Source: Agromyces larvae
GTDB taxonomy: Bacteria; Actinomycetota; Actinomycetes; Actinomycetales; Microbacteriaceae
Length of the DNA stretch: 64,000 bases
Direction: 5' to 3'
NCBI RefSeq assembly: GCF_022811705.1
Contig: NZ_CP094528.1
Location: 3,224,001-3,288,000, forward strand
The position numbers and the translations under genes are program-made. Shown piece by piece: positions 1 through 8,309 of the stretch (positions are counted from its first letter, which is position 1; each line of letters opens with the position of its first letter). The notes below the pieces were generated by a model. It was not told the origin of the DNA, did not search any database, and saw only the letters and a program-made list of their open reading frames with translations.

Positions 1-554
1 GCGAGGACGTGCTCGTCACCGGGTGCGGCCCCATCGGGCTCATGTCGATCGCGGTCGCCCGTCACGTGGGTGCGCGGTTCATCGTCGCCACGGATGTCTC
101 GGAGGCGCGCCTGCGGCTCGCCCTCGAGATGGGCGCGGACGCGGTCGTGGATGTCTCGACCGAGCGCGTGCGCGAGGTGCAGCCGCGACTCGGCATGCGC
201 GAGGGCTTCGACGTCGGGTTCGAGATGAGCGGGTCGGCGAAGGCGCTGCCCGAGATGATCGAGAACATGAACCACGGGGGGCGCATCGCGCTGCTCGGCC
301 TGCCGAGCGAGGGGTTCGCGGTCGACTGGGGCAAGGTCGTGACCCACATGCTCACGATGAAGGGCATCTACGGGCGCGAGATGTTCGAGACCTGGAACTC
401 GATGTCGGCGATGCTGCAGACCAGCGACGTGCTGCGCGAGCGCGTGGCATCCATCATCTCCGAGCGCTACCCGGCGCGTGAGTGGCGGGCCGCGTTCGAC
501 GCCGCGCACTCGGCCGGGGTCGGCAAGATCATCCTCGACTGGACGGAGGTCTAG
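1..554 (+). CDS. tdh: L-threonine 3-dehydrogenase, C-terminal part (5' end outside window)
   Basis: This is the 3' half of a zinc-type medium-chain dehydrogenase that oxidises L-threonine to 2-amino-3-oxobutyrate with NAD+. The reading frame is open from the first base, so the N-terminal catalytic zinc domain lies upstream of the window. About 183 of the usual ~345 residues are visible. They start at the Rossmann nucleotide-binding loop (GCGPIG) and continue through the adenosine-binding strand (VATDVSE) and the [11 protein letters not shown] segment typical of Tdh. The stop is followed two bases later by kbl, which uses the product, so the two genes form a threonine-to-glycine operon. The family call is strong. 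The Tdh assignment rather than another alcohol dehydrogenase rests mainly on the kbl neighbour. Confidence 0.9.
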   Translation, partial: EDVLVTGCGPIGLMSIAVARHVGARFIVATDVSEARLRLALEMGADAVVDVSTERVREVQPRLGMREGFDVGFEMSGSAKALPEMIENMNHGGRIALLGLPSEGFAVDWGKVVTHMLTMKGIYGREMFETWNSMSAMLQTSDVLRERVASIISERYPAREWRAAFDAAHSAGVGKIILDWTEV

Positions 555-556
555 GC

Positions 557-1756
557 ATGTACGGAACCGTGCAGGCGCAACTGCGCGCCGAACTCGACGA
601 GATCGAGGCGGCGGGGCTCACCAAGCGCGAGCGGGGCATCGAGGGGCCGCAGTCGTCGGAGGTGTCGGTCGCCGGCGTCGAGGTGCTGAACTTCTGCGCG
701 AACAACTACCTCGGCCTCGCCGACGACCCGCGCATCGTCGCCGCCGCGCACCGCGGTCTCGACGAGTGGGGGTACGGCATGGCGAGCGTGCGCTTCATCT
801 GCGGAACGCAGACCCAGCACCTCGAGCTCGAGCGCCGGGTCGCCGAGTTCCTCGGGTACGACGACGCGATCCTGTTCTCGTCGTGCTTCGATGCGAACGG
901 CGGCGTGTTCGAGGTGCTGTTCGGCCCCGACGACGCGATCATCTCCGACGAGCTGAACCACGCGTCGATCATCGACGGCATCCGGCTGTCGAAGGCGCGC
1001 CGGTACCGGTACCGCAACCGGGACCTCGCCGACCTCGAGGCGCAGCTCGTCTCGGCGGCCGGCGCCCGGCGCCGCGTCATCGTGACCGACGGCGTCTTCT
1101 CGATGGACGGGTACTACGCTCCGCTCGCCGAGATCTGCGACCTCGCCGAGCGCTACGACGCGCTGGTGTTCGTCGACGATTCGCACGCCGTCGGCTTCGT
1201 GGGGCCGAACGGGCGCGGCACGCCCGAACTGCTCGGCGTCGAGGGGCGAGTCGACATCACGACCGGAACGTTCGGCAAAGCACTCGGCGGAGCATCCGGA
1301 GGGTACGTGGCCGCCCGACAGGAGATCGTCGACCTGCTGCGGCAGCGCGCCCGGCCCTATCTCTTCTCGAACACCCTCGCGCCCGCGATCGTCGCCGGAA
1401 CCCTGCAGGCGCTCTCGCTCCTGGCCGAATCGGGGGAGCTGCGCGTGCGGCTGGAGTCGAACGCGGCGTTGTTCCGCTCGCTCATGACCGACGCGGGCTT
1501 CGACCTGCTGCCCGGGTCGCACGCGATCGTGCCGGTGATGTTCGGCGACGCGGCGCTCACTGCCCGCATCGCCGACGCGCTGCAGGAGCGCGGGGTGTAC
1601 GTGACGGCGTTCTCGTTCCCGGTGGTGCCGCGGGGGGCGGCGCGGATCCGGGTGCAGCTCTCGGCCGCGCATTCGGAGGATGAGATCCGCCGCTGCGTCG
1701 CCGCGTTCGTCGCCGCGCGGGACGCGGTGGCCGACCCTTCACCGGTCGCCGACTGA
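557..1756 (+). CDS. kbl: Glycine C-acetyltransferase (2-amino-3-ketobutyrate CoA ligase)
   Basis: This PLP-dependent alpha-oxoamine synthase cleaves 2-amino-3-oxobutyrate with CoA to give glycine and acetyl-CoA, the second step of threonine breakdown. The 399-residue length is normal for Kbl. The PLP-binding lysine is K241 in [11 protein letters not shown], and H210 in DDSHAVGF is the usual cofactor-contacting motif. The N-terminus ([16 protein letters not shown]) and the [11 protein letters not shown] segment are family hallmarks. The ATG is chosen because it follows the tdh stop by two bases. An in-frame start further upstream would lie wholly inside tdh. It is cotranscribed with tdh and followed by an inverted-repeat element. 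Confidence 0.95.
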   Translation: MYGTVQAQLRAELDEIEAAGLTKRERGIEGPQSSEVSVAGVEVLNFCANNYLGLADDPRIVAAAHRGLDEWGYGMASVRFICGTQTQHLELERRVAEFLGYDDAILFSSCFDANGGVFEVLFGPDDAIISDELNHASIIDGIRLSKARRYRYRNRDLADLEAQLVSAAGARRRVIVTDGVFSMDGYYAPLAEICDLAERYDALVFVDDSHAVGFVGPNGRGTPELLGVEGRVDITTGTFGKALGGASGGYVAARQEIVDLLRQRARPYLFSNTLAPAIVAGTLQALSLLAESGELRVRLESNAALFRSLMTDAGFDLLPGSHAIVPVMFGDAALTARIADALQERGVYVTAFSFPVVPRGAARIRVQLSAAHSEDEIRRCVAAFVAARDAVADPSPVAD

Positions 1757-1760
1757 GGAT

Positions 1761-1860
1761 GCTCCGACATGTCGGTTCGCCGAGCCGGCACGCCGAGCCG
1801 ACACGCCGAACCGGGTGCGACTCGACGGCGCGTCGCGGCAGGTGCCCGACATTTCGGAGC
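1761..1860. repeat. Inverted-repeat element A (GCTCCGA-ATGTCGG ends)
   Basis: About 100 bp between kbl and the convergent SDR gene is bounded by 15-bp inverted ends. The left end is GCTCCGACATGTCGG at 1761-1775, and the right end reads the same with one mismatch on the other strand at 1846-1860. The left end contains the perfect palindrome CCGACATGTCGG. The interior is rich in CACGCCG and GGGTGCGA words that recur in element B on the other side of the SDR gene. No coding capacity is seen. It may act as a bidirectional terminator or be a small non-autonomous repeat. Confidence 0.55.
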
Positions 1861-1886
1861 GAGCGAGGGACGGGATGGGGCAGGCG

Positions 1887-2648
1887 TCAGCGCCCGCGCT
1901 CCCCGACGCGCGCGGCGACCGACGGCGGCGCGAGCTTCGTGAGCCCGACGAGCACCCGATAGCGCAGCGACGGCACTGATACGGCTTTGCCGCGGGCGAC
2001 GTCGCGCAGCCCCTCCCGCACGACCTGCTTCGCGTCGAGCCACATCGGCCCGGGCACGCCCTCCTCGCCGGGCGCGACGCCCATGCGCTCGTGGAAGTTC
2101 GTGTGCGTGAATCCCGGGCAGATCGCGGTGGTGGTGACGCCGTCGGGCCGGTACCGCCCGTTCGCCCAGCGGCTGAAGGAGATGAGCCACCCTTTGCAGG
2201 CCCCGTAGGTCGACCGTGGGATGAATCCGGCGACCGAGGCGACGTTCACGATCCGGCCCTGCCCGCGGGCCAGCATGGCGCCGAGCGCGGCGTGACTGAG
2301 CCGCATCGGCACCTCGATGTGCAGGTGCAGGTGGCGCACCTCGTCGTCGATGTCGTTGCGCGCGAAGTCGAGCGGCAACCCGAATCCGGCGTTGTTCACG
2401 AGCAGGTCGATCGGGCGCTCGGCGTCGGCGACCCGTGCGACCACGCGTGCGAGGTCGCGGGGCTTCAGCAGGTCGGCGGCGAGTACGTCGACGCGCACGC
2501 CGCTCGCGGCGCGCATCTGCTCGGCGACGCGGTCGAGGGCGGCACGGTCGCGCGCAACGAGGACGAGGTCGGCACCCGAGGCGGCCAGCTGTCGGGCGAA
2601 CTCGACGCCGAGTCCCGAGCTCGCGCCGGTGATGAGGGCGGTAGGCAT
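1887..2648 (-). CDS. SDR family NAD(P)-dependent oxidoreductase
   Basis: A 253-residue classical short-chain dehydrogenase/reductase. The cofactor loop TGASSGLG is at residues 7-14, NNAG at 85-88, catalytic Ser near S138 in VNVASVAG, and the YxxxK pair is Y148/K152 in STYGACKGW. The substrate cannot be told from sequence; the closest style is the DltE/YqjQ-like group of unspecific SDRs. The ATG is supported by a TAGGCT box seven bases upstream, giving a leaderless message. Longer in-frame readings run into repeat element B and lack a recognisable start context. The gene is monocistronic, convergent with tdh-kbl and divergent from the LacI gene. It sits between two related inverted-repeat elements. 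Confidence 0.85.
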   Translation of the reverse strand: MPTALITGASSGLGVEFARQLAASGADLVLVARDRAALDRVAEQMRAASGVRVDVLAADLLKPRDLARVVARVADAERPIDLLVNNAGFGLPLDFARNDIDDEVRHLHLHIEVPMRLSHAALGAMLARGQGRIVNVASVAGFIPRSTYGACKGWLISFSRWANGRYRPDGVTTTAICPGFTHTNFHERMGVAPGEEGVPGPMWLDAKQVVREGLRDVARGKAVSVPSLRYRVLVGLTKLAPPSVAARVGERGR

Positions 2649-2655
2649 GCCGCCC

Positions 2656-2661
2656 AGCCTA
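2656..2661 (-). promoter_or_regulatory. -10 box TAGGCT of the SDR gene (leaderless)
   Basis: TAGGCT on the minus strand lies 7 nt before the ATG at 2648, so transcription should begin at or next to the start codon. Confidence 0.6.
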
Positions 2662-2677
2662 GGCGCGCCCCGCCCCT

Positions 2678-2773
2678 CGACATTCGTCGAATGTCGGAAC
2701 GGCTCGGCGGCACGCCGGGTGCGAGCGCGGTGCGCGCGGCGTGTCGCGCGCCACATCCGACATTCGTCGAACG
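2678..2773. repeat. Inverted-repeat element B, with 19-bp palindrome
   Basis: The left side contains CGACATTCG-T-CGAATGTCG (2678-2696), a perfect palindrome around one T. The right side repeats CCGACATTCGTCGA at 2758-2771. The two sides are inverted copies of TCG-n-CGAATGTCGGA. The interior shares CGGCACGCCG and GGGTGCGA words with element A at 1761-1860. It occupies the divergent intergenic region between the SDR and LacI genes, so it may also bind a regulator. Confidence 0.5.
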
Positions 2774-2791
2774 CGAACCGGGGTGCGCGCA

Positions 2792-2807
2792 CTCGAATCG
2801 ATTCGAG
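2792..2807. promoter_or_regulatory. LacI-type operator, 16-bp perfect palindrome
   Basis: CTCGAATCGATTCGAG is a perfect palindrome with the central CG typical of LacI/GalR operators. It ends 10 bp before the TACACT -10 box of the lacI-type gene, covering the spacer and -35 zone, as expected for autorepression. The element B repeat lies immediately upstream. Confidence 0.7.
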
Positions 2808-2817
2808 AGGGATGGCC

Positions 2818-2823
2818 TACACT
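2818..2823 (+). promoter_or_regulatory. -10 box TACACT of the LacI-family gene (leaderless)
   Basis: TACACT is followed by 7 nt and then the ATG at 2831. No ribosome-binding site precedes the start, which fits a leaderless mRNA. Confidence 0.65.
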
Positions 2824-2830
2824 ACCGGGC

Positions 2831-3898
2831 ATGAGCTCCGACACCGCTCCGAGGCATCCGACCCTGGCCGATGTGGCCGCGCGCGCCGGAGTCTCGCCCT
2901 CGACCGCATCGCTCGCCTTCAGCGGGTCGGGTCCAGTGTCGGATGCCACGAAGGAGCGCGTGCTCGCCGCCGCCGCCGAACTCGACTACGCGGGGCCCGA
3001 CCCGCGCGCCCGCTCGCTGCGACGCGGGCGCAGCGGCATCGTGGGCGTCGTGCTCGAAGAGCGCGTGCGCGCCGCGTTCCTCGACCCGGTGAAGATCCGA
3101 ACCCTCGACGGCATCGCCGAGGGCATCGCCCCGCTCGGCGCAGGCCTGCTGCTGTTCACCGACACCGGCGCCGCGGACGCCCCGGTCTCGATCGAGTCCG
3201 CACCGGTCGATGCGGTCGTGCTCATCGGTTGCAGCCCCCGCTTGGATGCCTCGGTCGAAGCGCTGCGGCGACGAGGCATCCCGACCGTGGCCATCGAGGG
3301 CGCACCGGGCGGCGACATCCCCGAGATCACCATCGACAACGAGCAGGCGACCCGCCGCGGCGCCGACTACCTGCACCGGCTCGGGCACCGGCGCGTCGGC
3401 ATCGTGACGCTGCCGTTCGATGCCGACCGCACGCGCGGCGTCGTCACCGACGACCTCGTCGCCCGCGCGACGGCCGCGGTGACGCTCGAGCGACTCGCGG
3501 GCGCGCGCAGCGTGTTCCCCGACGCACCGGCGGTCGCCGCCGGGGGCAGCTCGATCGAGGAGGGGCGCGAGGCCGCACGGCTGCTGCTCGATGCTCCGGC
3601 CGCCGACCGCCCGACCGCGATCATCGCGCAGAGCGACCTGCTCGCCGCCGGCGTCATCCGTGCCGCCGAGGAACTCGGCGTCGCGGTGCCCGGCGACCTC
3701 AGCGTGCTCGGCTTCGACGGCATCCGCGTCGACGGCCTGCAGCACGACCTCACCACGCTCGACCAGCCCTCGGCCGACAAGGGTCGCGCTGCCGGTGAGG
3801 CGGTGGTGCGGATGCTCGCGGGCGAGGAGCCCGAATCGGTCGCGTTCACCAGCACCCTGCACATCGGCGACACCACGGCGGCGCCGCGGTCGGCCTGA
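2831..3898 (+). CDS. LacI family transcriptional regulator
   Basis: A 355-residue repressor of the LacI/GalR family. Residues 10-55 form the N-terminal helix-turn-helix and hinge (TLADVAARAGVSPSTASLAF, then DATKERVLAAAAELDY). The remainder is a periplasmic-binding-protein-like sensor domain with the usual LGHRRVGIVTLP and LSVLGFDGIRVDGLQHDLTTLDQP segments. The last 100 residues carry the dimerisation region. The ligand is unknown; no sugar operon is adjacent. It probably represses itself through the perfect palindrome just upstream of its -10 box. It could also affect the divergent SDR gene, since both promoters lie within about 170 bp. Confidence 0.92.
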   Translation: MSSDTAPRHPTLADVAARAGVSPSTASLAFSGSGPVSDATKERVLAAAAELDYAGPDPRARSLRRGRSGIVGVVLEERVRAAFLDPVKIRTLDGIAEGIAPLGAGLLLFTDTGAADAPVSIESAPVDAVVLIGCSPRLDASVEALRRRGIPTVAIEGAPGGDIPEITIDNEQATRRGADYLHRLGHRRVGIVTLPFDADRTRGVVTDDLVARATAAVTLERLAGARSVFPDAPAVAAGGSSIEEGREAARLLLDAPAADRPTAIIAQSDLLAAGVIRAAEELGVAVPGDLSVLGFDGIRVDGLQHDLTTLDQPSADKGRAAGEAVVRMLAGEEPESVAFTSTLHIGDTTAAPRSA

Positions 3899-3957
3899 CC
3901 GGCCCGACCCCGCCCCGGCACCCGGCCGACCGGTTCGGCGCTCGTCGCGACATCCGG

Positions 3958-3963
3958 TAGCAT
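3958..3963 (+). promoter_or_regulatory. Putative -10 box of tRNA-Gly
   Basis: TAGCAT lies 33 bp before the mature tRNA 5' end. A weak -35 (TTCGGC, 18-bp spacer) can be drawn at 3934-3939. Confidence 0.4.
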
Positions 3964-3996
3964 CGGACACCGTCGCCGGGTTCATCCGGGCGGCAT

Positions 3997-4069
3997 GCGG
4001 ATGTGGCGCAGTTGGTAGCGCATCACCTTGCCAAGGTGAGGGTCGCGAGTTCGAGTCTCGTCATCCGCT
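3997..4069 (+). tRNA. tRNA-Gly (anticodon GCC)
   Basis: A 73-nt cloverleaf. The acceptor stem pairs GCGGATG (3997-4003) with CATCCGC (4062-4068), with T as discriminator. The anticodon stem TCACC/GGTGA encloses the loop TTGCCAA with anticodon GCC at 4030-4032, which reads GGC and GGT. The T-arm contains GTTCGAGTC. The CCA end is not encoded. Confidence 0.96.
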
Positions 4070-4086
4070 CTCTCGAAGGGGCGGGC

Positions 4087-5502
4087 TCAGGCCGCCCCGA
4101 CCACCATCCACGCGCGGCCTCGTGCCCGAAGCCCGAGCGTCACGGCGCGGGCGGCGAGGTATCCGATCGCGAACGCGGCCATGAGCCAGGCGAGCGCGAC
4201 CGCGCCCGGCAGCCCGGCGGAGCCGGCCCACCACACCGCGCCGAGCGCGAGCGGCACGTAGACGGCGAAGTTCACCAGGCCCGTCCACGCGAGGTAGCGG
4301 GCGTCGCCGGCGCCGATGAGCACGCCGTCGAGCACGAACACGAGCCCGCCGAGCGGCGCCGAGACGCCGAGCACCACGAGCGCGGGCGGCAGCAGCGCGG
4401 CGACCGTCGCCGACGAGGTGAACAGGCCGGGCAGCACCCACGCGGTCGCGATCACGACCAGGCCGATCGCCGCACCGGATGCGACGCCCCACTGCAGGCA
4501 GCGCCGCAGCACCTGGCGCACCTGCGCCACATCGCCCGCACCGAGGCCCTTGCCGATCAGCGCCTGCGCGGCGATCGCGAGCGCGTCGAGCGCGAACCCG
4601 AGCGTGAAGTAGATCGAGATCGCGACCTGGTAGGCGGCCAGTTCGTCGGGGCCGAGCGCGGTCGCCGACCAGGTCGACAGCAGCAGTGCGGCGCGCAGGC
4701 TCGCGGTGCGCAGGAACAGCCACCCGCCTGACACGGCGCCCCGCAGCAGCCCGGCGCGATGCGGCCACGGGTTGGCGCCCGTGCGCACCGCGTGGCGTGC
4801 CGCGATCACGAGGTACACCGCGACCATGCCCCACTGCGCCACGACCGTGCCGGTCGCCGACCCCGCGATGCCGAGGCCGAGCACGTAGATGAACAGGTAG
4901 TTGAGCGCGATGTTCGCGGCGAAGCCGACGCCGGCGACCCAGAGCGGGGTGCGCGTGTCCTGCAGGCCGCGCAGCAGGCCGGTCGCGGCGAACACGATCA
5001 GCATCGCGGGCAGACCGGCCATCGAGATGGTCAGGTAGGCGGTCGCCTGTTCGGCGACGGCGTCGGATGCCCCGAACAGCCCGACCAGCCACGGGCTGGC
5101 GAACCACCCGGCGACCGCGAGCACGGCGCCGAGCGCGGCCGCGAGCCACAGTCCGTCGAGCCCGGCGGTCACCGCACCGCGTTCGTCGCCGAGCCCGAGG
5201 CGCCGCGCGACCGCGGGCGTCGTCGCGTAGGCGAGGAACACCATGAGCCCGATGATCGTCTGCAGCACCGCGCTCGCGAGTCCGAGCCCGGCCAGCGGTG
5301 CGGTGCCGAGATGCCCGATCATCGCGGTGTCGGCCAGCAGGAACAGCGGCTCGGCGATGAGCGACCCGAGCGCGGGCACCGCGAGGCGCAGGATGTCGCG
5401 GTCGACGGCCGCTCGGGGCATCCGCTCCCCGGCGCGACCGGACGCACCGCCCGACGCGCCCGCGGCCCCCTCGGCGCCCGACCGGGGCATCCGTTCGCTC
5501 AC
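4087..5502 (-). CDS. MATE family efflux transporter (DinF-like)
   Basis: A 471-residue inner-membrane exporter of the MATE/NorM-DinF family. Such proteins expel cationic drugs or metabolites in exchange for H+ or Na+. About twelve hydrophobic segments are arranged in two halves. The first begins at ILRLAVPALGSLIAEPLFLLADTAMIGHLG, whose Asp and Pro residues are typical of the DinF branch. The second begins after the central loop at RAALLLSTWSATALGP. The GTG start overlaps the stop of the upstream yccF-like gene by four bases (GTGA), with GAGG ten bases before it. ATG codons at 5490 and 5421 in the same frame are alternatives, so the polar N-terminal ~25 residues are uncertain. Its 3' end lies close to tRNA-Gly. 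Confidence 0.88.
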   Translation of the reverse strand: MSERMPRSGAEGAAGASGGASGRAGERMPRAAVDRDILRLAVPALGSLIAEPLFLLADTAMIGHLGTAPLAGLGLASAVLQTIIGLMVFLAYATTPAVARRLGLGDERGAVTAGLDGLWLAAALGAVLAVAGWFASPWLVGLFGASDAVAEQATAYLTISMAGLPAMLIVFAATGLLRGLQDTRTPLWVAGVGFAANIALNYLFIYVLGLGIAGSATGTVVAQWGMVAVYLVIAARHAVRTGANPWPHRAGLLRGAVSGGWLFLRTASLRAALLLSTWSATALGPDELAAYQVAISIYFTLGFALDALAIAAQALIGKGLGAGDVAQVRQVLRRCLQWGVASGAAIGLVVIATAWVLPGLFTSSATVAALLPPALVVLGVSAPLGGLVFVLDGVLIGAGDARYLAWTGLVNFAVYVPLALGAVWWAGSAGLPGAVALAWLMAAFAIGYLAARAVTLGLRARGRAWMVVGAA

Positions 5503-5870
5503 GCCGCGACGACCTCTTTGCCGAGCGGGGCGAGCGAGACCGGCACCAGTTTGAAGTTCGCGATGCCGAGCGGGATGCCGATGATCGTGATGCAGAGCAG
5601 CACGCCGGTGAGGAGGTGTTCGAGCGCGAGCCACCAGCCCGCGAGGATCACCCAGACGACGTTGCCGATGAACGACCACGCGCCCGACGTCGGCTTCTGC
5701 ACCACCCGTCGCCCGAACGGCCAGATCGCGTACCCCGCGATGCGGAACGACGCGATGCCCCACGGGATGGTCACGATGAGGATGCACATGATGAGGCCCG
5801 CGAGGGCGTAGCCGACCCACAGCCAGAGACCGGCCAGCACGACCCAGATGATGTTCAGCACGGTGTTCAT
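5499..5870 (-). CDS. YccF domain-containing membrane protein
   Basis: A 123-residue integral membrane protein made of two tandem YccF-type units. Each has a hydrophobic helix pair followed by a conserved GIAxFRIAxYAxWPFGR-type stretch: TIPWGIASFRIAGYAIWPFG in the first and IGIPLGIANFKL in the second. The molecular role of YccF proteins is unknown. The ATG is preceded by a GAGGGA ribosome-binding site. The end overlaps the MATE exporter by four bases, so the two are probably made together, and a helper role in the membrane is conceivable but unproven. Confidence 0.85.
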   Translation of the reverse strand: MNTVLNIIWVVLAGLWLWVGYALAGLIMCILIVTIPWGIASFRIAGYAIWPFGRRVVQKPTSGAWSFIGNVVWVILAGWWLALEHLLTGVLLCITIIGIPLGIANFKLVPVSLAPLGKEVVAA

Positions 5871-5961
5871 GTCGGTTCCCTCGTTCGAGGTTCCATCCAA
5901 GCATCGGGGGCCGACATTCCACCGATGCGAACCCGGCACCGGGATCGTCGGCGGCGATGCG

Positions 5962-5967
5962 TAGGCT
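5962..5967 (+). promoter_or_regulatory. -10 box TAGGCT of the M13 peptidase (leaderless)
   Basis: TAGGCT, six bases, then the ATG at 5974. The spacing matches the hemB promoter, which has the same hexamer. Confidence 0.65.
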
Positions 5968-5973
5968 GGGACG

Positions 5974-8214
5974 ATGACCGACGTCTCGCTCACCTCCGGC
6001 ATCTCCGGCATCGCGCTCGACGAACTCGACGAGGAGGTGCGTCCGCAGGACGACCTGTTCCGTCACGTCAACGGCAAGTGGATCGCACGCACCGAGATCC
6101 CCGACGACAAGGCCCGCTACGGCTCGTTCATCGTGCTGCATGAAGAGGCCGAGCAGGCGGTGCGCGACATCATCGTCGAGGCGCAGGGCGCCGAGCCGGG
6201 CACGGAGGCGCGCAAGGTGGGCGACCTGTACGCGAGCTTCATGGACGAGGCGCGCGCCGAGCAGCTCGGCGCCGAGCCGATCGCGTCGCTGCTCGCCGAG
6301 GCGGCGGCGGTCGCCGACGTGCCGGGCATGCTCGCCACGGTCGGGTGCCTCGAGCGGCAGGGCGTGAGCGGGTTCGTGCAGCTCTTCGTCGACAACGACC
6401 CGGGCGACCCCGAGCGCTATCTCGTCTTCGTCGAGCAGGGCGGCATCGGCCTGCCCGACGAGAGCTACTTCCGCGAAGAGCGGTTCGCTCCGGTGCGCGA
6501 GGCGTACCTCGCGCACCTCGAACGGATGCTCCGCCTCGCCGGTCTCGACGAGCCCGCCGTTCGGGCGCAGCGGGTGTTCGATCTCGAGACGGCGATCGCG
6601 TCGTCGCACTGGACGAACGTCGACTCGCGCGACAGCGAGAAGACGTACAACCTCACGCCATGGGCCGACGTGGCGCGGCTGTTCGCCGGGCCCCCTGAGC
6701 CGGTCGAAGGGGGCGAGTCCGGGCTCCCTGAGCTTGTCGAAGGGGGCGAACCGGGGCTCCCTGAGCCTGTCGAAGGGGGCGAACTCGCTTCGACCGGCTC
6801 AGCGAGCCGGGTCGACCTCGCGATCTGGCGCGACGCGATGGGCGTGCCCGAGGGGGCCTTCACCGAACTGGTCGTGCGCCAGCCCTCGTTCGTCGAGGGG
6901 CTCGGCCGCCTCTTCACCGACGATCGGCTGGATGCGTGGCGCGACTGGCTCGCCTGGCAGGTCGTGCGCTCGAACGCCGCCTACCTGTCGAGCGACTTCG
7001 TCGAGGCGAACTTCGACTTCTACGGCCGGACCCTCACCGGCACCCCTCAGCTGCGCGAGCGGTGGAAGCGCGGGGTCTCGCTCGTCGAGGGCGCGATGGG
7101 CGAGGCGGTCGGCCGCATCTACGTCGAGCGGCACTTCCCGCCGGCGGCGAAGGAGGCGATGGACGACCTGGTCGCCAACCTCGTCGAGGCCTACCGGCAG
7201 TCGATCGTCGACCTCGACTGGATGGGCGAGGAGACCAAGCGCCGTGCCCTCGACAAGCTCGCCAAGTTCACGCCGAAGATCGGCTACCCGGTGAAGTGGC
7301 GCGACTATTCGTCGCTCGAGGTGGCGCCCGACGACCTGGTCGGCAACGTGCGGGCGACCGCCGAGTTCGAGTTCAACCGCGAACTGGGCAAGATCGGCAA
7401 GCCGATCGACCGCGACGAGTGGTTCATGACCCCTCAGACCATCAACGCGTACTACAACCCGGGGTTCAACGAGATCGTGTTCCCGGCCGCCATCCTGCAG
7501 TTCCCGTTCTTCACGCCCGAGCGCGACGCCGCGGCGAACTACGGCGCGATCGGCGCGGTCATCGGGCACGAGATCGGGCACGGCTTCGACGACCAGGGCT
7601 CGAAGTACGACGGTGACGGGCGGCTCACCGACTGGTGGACGGCCGACGACCGCGCCGCGTTCGAAGCGCGCACCGGGGCGCTCATCGCCCAGTACGACGC
7701 GCTGGTTCCGGCGCAGCTGGTCGCTTCGACAGGCTCGCTCCCTGAGTCTGTCGAAGGGGCGGTCGCTTCGACGGGCTCAGCGAGCTCGACGGGCTCGCTC
7801 CCTGAGCCTGTCGAAGGGGCGGTCGCTTCGACGGGCTCAGCGAGCTCTGCCGAAGGGGCGGACTCGCCCGCCCCGCACGTGAACGGCGCGCTCACGATCG
7901 GCGAGAACATCGGCGACCTGGGCGGCCTCGCGATCGCTTGGAAGGCCTACCGGATCTCGCTCGGCGGGCAGGAGCCGCCCGTGATCGACGGCCTCACCGG
8001 TGCGCAGCGGTTCTTCCTCTCCTGGGCGCAGGCCTGGCAGATGAAGGCCCGCGACGAGGAGGTCGTGCGGCTCCTCGCGATCGACCCGCACTCGCCGAAC
8101 GAGTTCCGGTGCAACCAGATCGTTCGCAACATCGACGAGTTCTACACTGGATTCGGCGTCACCGCCGACGATGCGCTCTGGCTCGACGAGAGCGAGCGCG
8201 TGTCGATCTGGTAG
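5974..8214 (+). CDS. M13 family metallopeptidase (neprilysin/PepO-like) with two in-frame repeat insertions
   Basis: A 746-residue zinc endopeptidase of family M13; relatives cut oligopeptides and usually have about 650-690 residues. The N-terminal region (QDDLFRHVNGKW) and substrate motif NAYYNP are present. The zinc site is HEIGH at 532-536 with third ligand E644 and D648 in GENIGDLGG. No signal peptide is visible, so it is probably cytoplasmic. Two low-complexity inserts are odd: residues ~240-278 (repeats of LPEPVEGG) and ~584-630 (ASTGS and LPEPVEGA repeats). Both are translations of the CTTCGACAGGCTCAG hairpin repeat and keep the frame. The second lies between HEIGH and E644, probably in a surface loop. 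All catalytic residues are intact, so the enzyme may still work. Confidence 0.92.
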   Translation: MTDVSLTSGISGIALDELDEEVRPQDDLFRHVNGKWIARTEIPDDKARYGSFIVLHEEAEQAVRDIIVEAQGAEPGTEARKVGDLYASFMDEARAEQLGAEPIASLLAEAAAVADVPGMLATVGCLERQGVSGFVQLFVDNDPGDPERYLVFVEQGGIGLPDESYFREERFAPVREAYLAHLERMLRLAGLDEPAVRAQRVFDLETAIASSHWTNVDSRDSEKTYNLTPWADVARLFAGPPEPVEGGESGLPELVEGGEPGLPEPVEGGELASTGSASRVDLAIWRDAMGVPEGAFTELVVRQPSFVEGLGRLFTDDRLDAWRDWLAWQVVRSNAAYLSSDFVEANFDFYGRTLTGTPQLRERWKRGVSLVEGAMGEAVGRIYVERHFPPAAKEAMDDLVANLVEAYRQSIVDLDWMGEETKRRALDKLAKFTPKIGYPVKWRDYSSLEVAPDDLVGNVRATAEFEFNRELGKIGKPIDRDEWFMTPQTINAYYNPGFNEIVFPAAILQFPFFTPERDAAANYGAIGAVIGHEIGHGFDDQGSKYDGDGRLTDWWTADDRAAFEARTGALIAQYDALVPAQLVASTGSLPESVEGAVASTGSASSTGSLPEPVEGAVASTGSASSAEGADSPAPHVNGALTIGENIGDLGGLAIAWKAYRISLGGQEPPVIDGLTGAQRFFLSWAQAWQMKARDEEVVRLLAIDPHSPNEFRCNQIVRNIDEFYTGFGVTADDALWLDESERVSIW
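6691..6808. repeat. CTTCGACAGGCTCAG-family repeat inside the M13 gene, copy cluster 1
   Basis: Three copies of CCTGAGCytGTCGAAGGGGGC in one orientation are followed by one inverted copy (CTTCGACCGGCTCAGCGAG), able to form a hairpin with the third. The cluster is in frame and encodes about 39 residues. Confidence 0.85.
7724..7862. repeat. CTTCGACAGGCTCAG-family repeat inside the M13 gene, copy cluster 2
   Basis: Alternating orientations (CTTCGACAGGCTC, CCTGAGTCTGTCGAAG, CTTCGACGGGCTCAGCGAGC and again) form nested hairpins. A ~60-bp unit is nearly duplicated. Translated in frame as ASTGS and LPEPVEGA motifs. Confidence 0.85.
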
Positions 8215-8309
8215 CCGCTGCAGTCTCACAGCTGAGTCCGAACGAACCATCACGAGCGCGCCGCGATGCGGCGGGGGAGCGCCGTCCGCCAGAGAGGGAA
8301 CGTGCCACC

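Noticed and set aside
551..1672. Long minus-strand frames opposite kbl and other genes
   Set aside because: They are Arg/His/Ala-rich shadows typical of GC-rich coding DNA and lack any family motif.
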